This document shows, piece after piece, positions 63,312-64,000 of a stretch of DNA of 64,000 nt. The notes under the pieces are model-generated. The model saw only the letters and a program-made list of their open reading frames with translations, ran no database searches and was not told the DNA's origin. The translations under genes were made by a program, and so were the position numbers. Source of the DNA: an uncultured bacterium (GTDB lineage: Bacteria; Bacteroidota; Bacteroidia; Bacteroidales; Bacteroidaceae); contig CAMBOH010000001.1 in the NCBI GenBank assembly GCA_945869305.1, positions 1 to 64,000 of the forward strand, given 5' to 3'. Within the stretch, counting starts at the first letter, position 1. Every line of letters begins with the position of its first letter.

Positions 63312-64000
63312 ATGAAAATAGCTCTGATAGGCTACGGCAAAATGGGGCATATGATCGAAGAGATTGCCCTGCAGCGTGGCCATGAAATAGTGTCGATTAT
63401 CGATGTCGACAACATGCAGGACTTCGACTCCGATGCCTTTCGCAGTGCCGAGGTCGCCATTGAATTTACCAACCCCACCGCCGCCTACGACAACTACCTG
63501 CGCGCCTGGAAGCAGGGCGTGAAGGTGGTGAGCGGCAGCACGGGCTGGCTCAGCGAGCACGAGGCCGACGTGCGCCGCGCCTGCACGCAGCAGGGCCACA
63601 CCCTCTTCTGGGCATCCAACTTCTCGCTCGGAGTGGCCATCTTCTCGGCCGTCAACAAATACCTGGCGCGCATCATGAACGACTATCCCGCCTACGATGT
63701 CAGCGAAGTCGAAACCCACCACGTCCACAAGCTCGATGCGCCCAGCGGAACGGCCATCACCCTGGCCGAACAGGTGTGTGAATGTCTCGACCGCAAGCGC
63801 GGATGGGTGAAGGGACAGGTGCGCCAGCCCGACGGCACGCTCGAAGGCACCGACCAGACGCCCGCCGACCTGCTGCGCATCGACGCGGTCCGCGAAGGGG
63901 AGGTGCCAGGCATACATGCCATCACCTACGACTCCGAAGCCGACATGATACAAATCGTTCACTCGGCACACAACCGCAAGGGATTTGCCCTCGGTGCCGT
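63312..64000 (+). CDS. dapB: 4-hydroxy-tetrahydrodipicolinate reductase (partial)
   Basis: NAD(P)H-dependent step of the diaminopimelate/lysine pathway. The first ~229 residues are present; the last part of the protein lies beyond base 64000. Motifs: the Rossmann start MKIALIGYGKMGHMIE, VVSGSTGW, FWASNFSLGVAIF and the catalytic region EVETHHVHKLDAPSGTA, with the conserved HH pair and Lys. A shortened N-terminal half compared with the E. coli enzyme is usual in Bacteroidetes. Confidence 0.95.
   Translation, partial: MKIALIGYGKMGHMIEEIALQRGHEIVSIIDVDNMQDFDSDAFRSAEVAIEFTNPTAAYDNYLRAWKQGVKVVSGSTGWLSEHEADVRRACTQQGHTLFWASNFSLGVAIFSAVNKYLARIMNDYPAYDVSEVETHHVHKLDAPSGTAITLAEQVCECLDRKRGWVKGQVRQPDGTLEGTDQTPADLLRIDAVREGEVPGIHAITYDSEADMIQIVHSAHNRKGFALGA

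Overview
The window is a GC-rich piece of Bacteroidales chromosome, most likely from a gut or oral Bacteroides/Prevotellaceae-type organism; the species cannot be named from sequence alone. The evidence is the gene content: a SdhC/SdhA fumarate reductase, GH3-type adenylase, BtuB plus BtuG corrinoid uptake, DUF2851, DUF3108, DUF5074 and DUF5723 proteins, a Wzi-like porin, GH92, and a C-terminal secretion-type domain. The promoters agree: most recognisable ones match the Bacteroidetes pattern TTTG, about 20 nt, TAnnTTTG. No phage, transposase, CRISPR or integrase gene was seen.

Layout. 1-10.3 kb (minus): sdhA (cut by the window edge), sdhC, a PgpH-like c-di-AMP phosphodiesterase, pdxB, a DUF3108 protein, an Ig-like lipoprotein and a GH3 enzyme. 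11-18.3 kb (minus): a five-gene envelope cluster made of an MsbA-like ABC exporter, an LtaS-like sulfatase-fold transferase, an extended SDR, an Aur1-like PAP2 enzyme and a bleomycin-hydrolase-type peptidase. 18.7-22.1 kb (minus): btuG and btuB behind a cobalamin riboswitch. 22.5-25.8 kb (plus): a large lipoprotein and a DUF5723 outer-membrane protein. 26-37 kb: polA, a polyprenyl synthase, deoC-mazG-dtd, uvrC, apt and mnmG. 37.4-64 kb (almost all plus): DUF2851, thioesterase, dprA, DEAD helicase, outer-membrane barrel, a 1184-aa secreted protein, gyrB, GH92, tRNA-Leu, a Wzi-like protein with a lipocalin-like lipoprotein, then manC, argB, U32 peptidase, HAD, ribF, CPBP protease, dus, a SIMPL protein and dapB (cut by the window edge).

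Three observations point to a replication-origin neighbourhood. There is a perfect 16-bp ParB site (parS) between apt and mnmG. Two perfect DnaA boxes lie head to tail at 30.2 kb. Gene orientation switches almost completely at mnmG/DUF2851: 21 of 24 protein genes to the left are on minus, and 19 of 20 to the right are on plus.

The least explained structure is non-coding. Five intergenic regions each carry a short tandem array of 21- or 23-bp units, and a strong hairpin lies upstream of each array, usually within about 50 bp. Two arrays share one core and two others share a different core, although they are tens of kilobases apart. In addition there are promoters with no gene behind them, a long structured leader, a 26-27 bp perfect inverted repeat and a dispersed promoter-like repeat.
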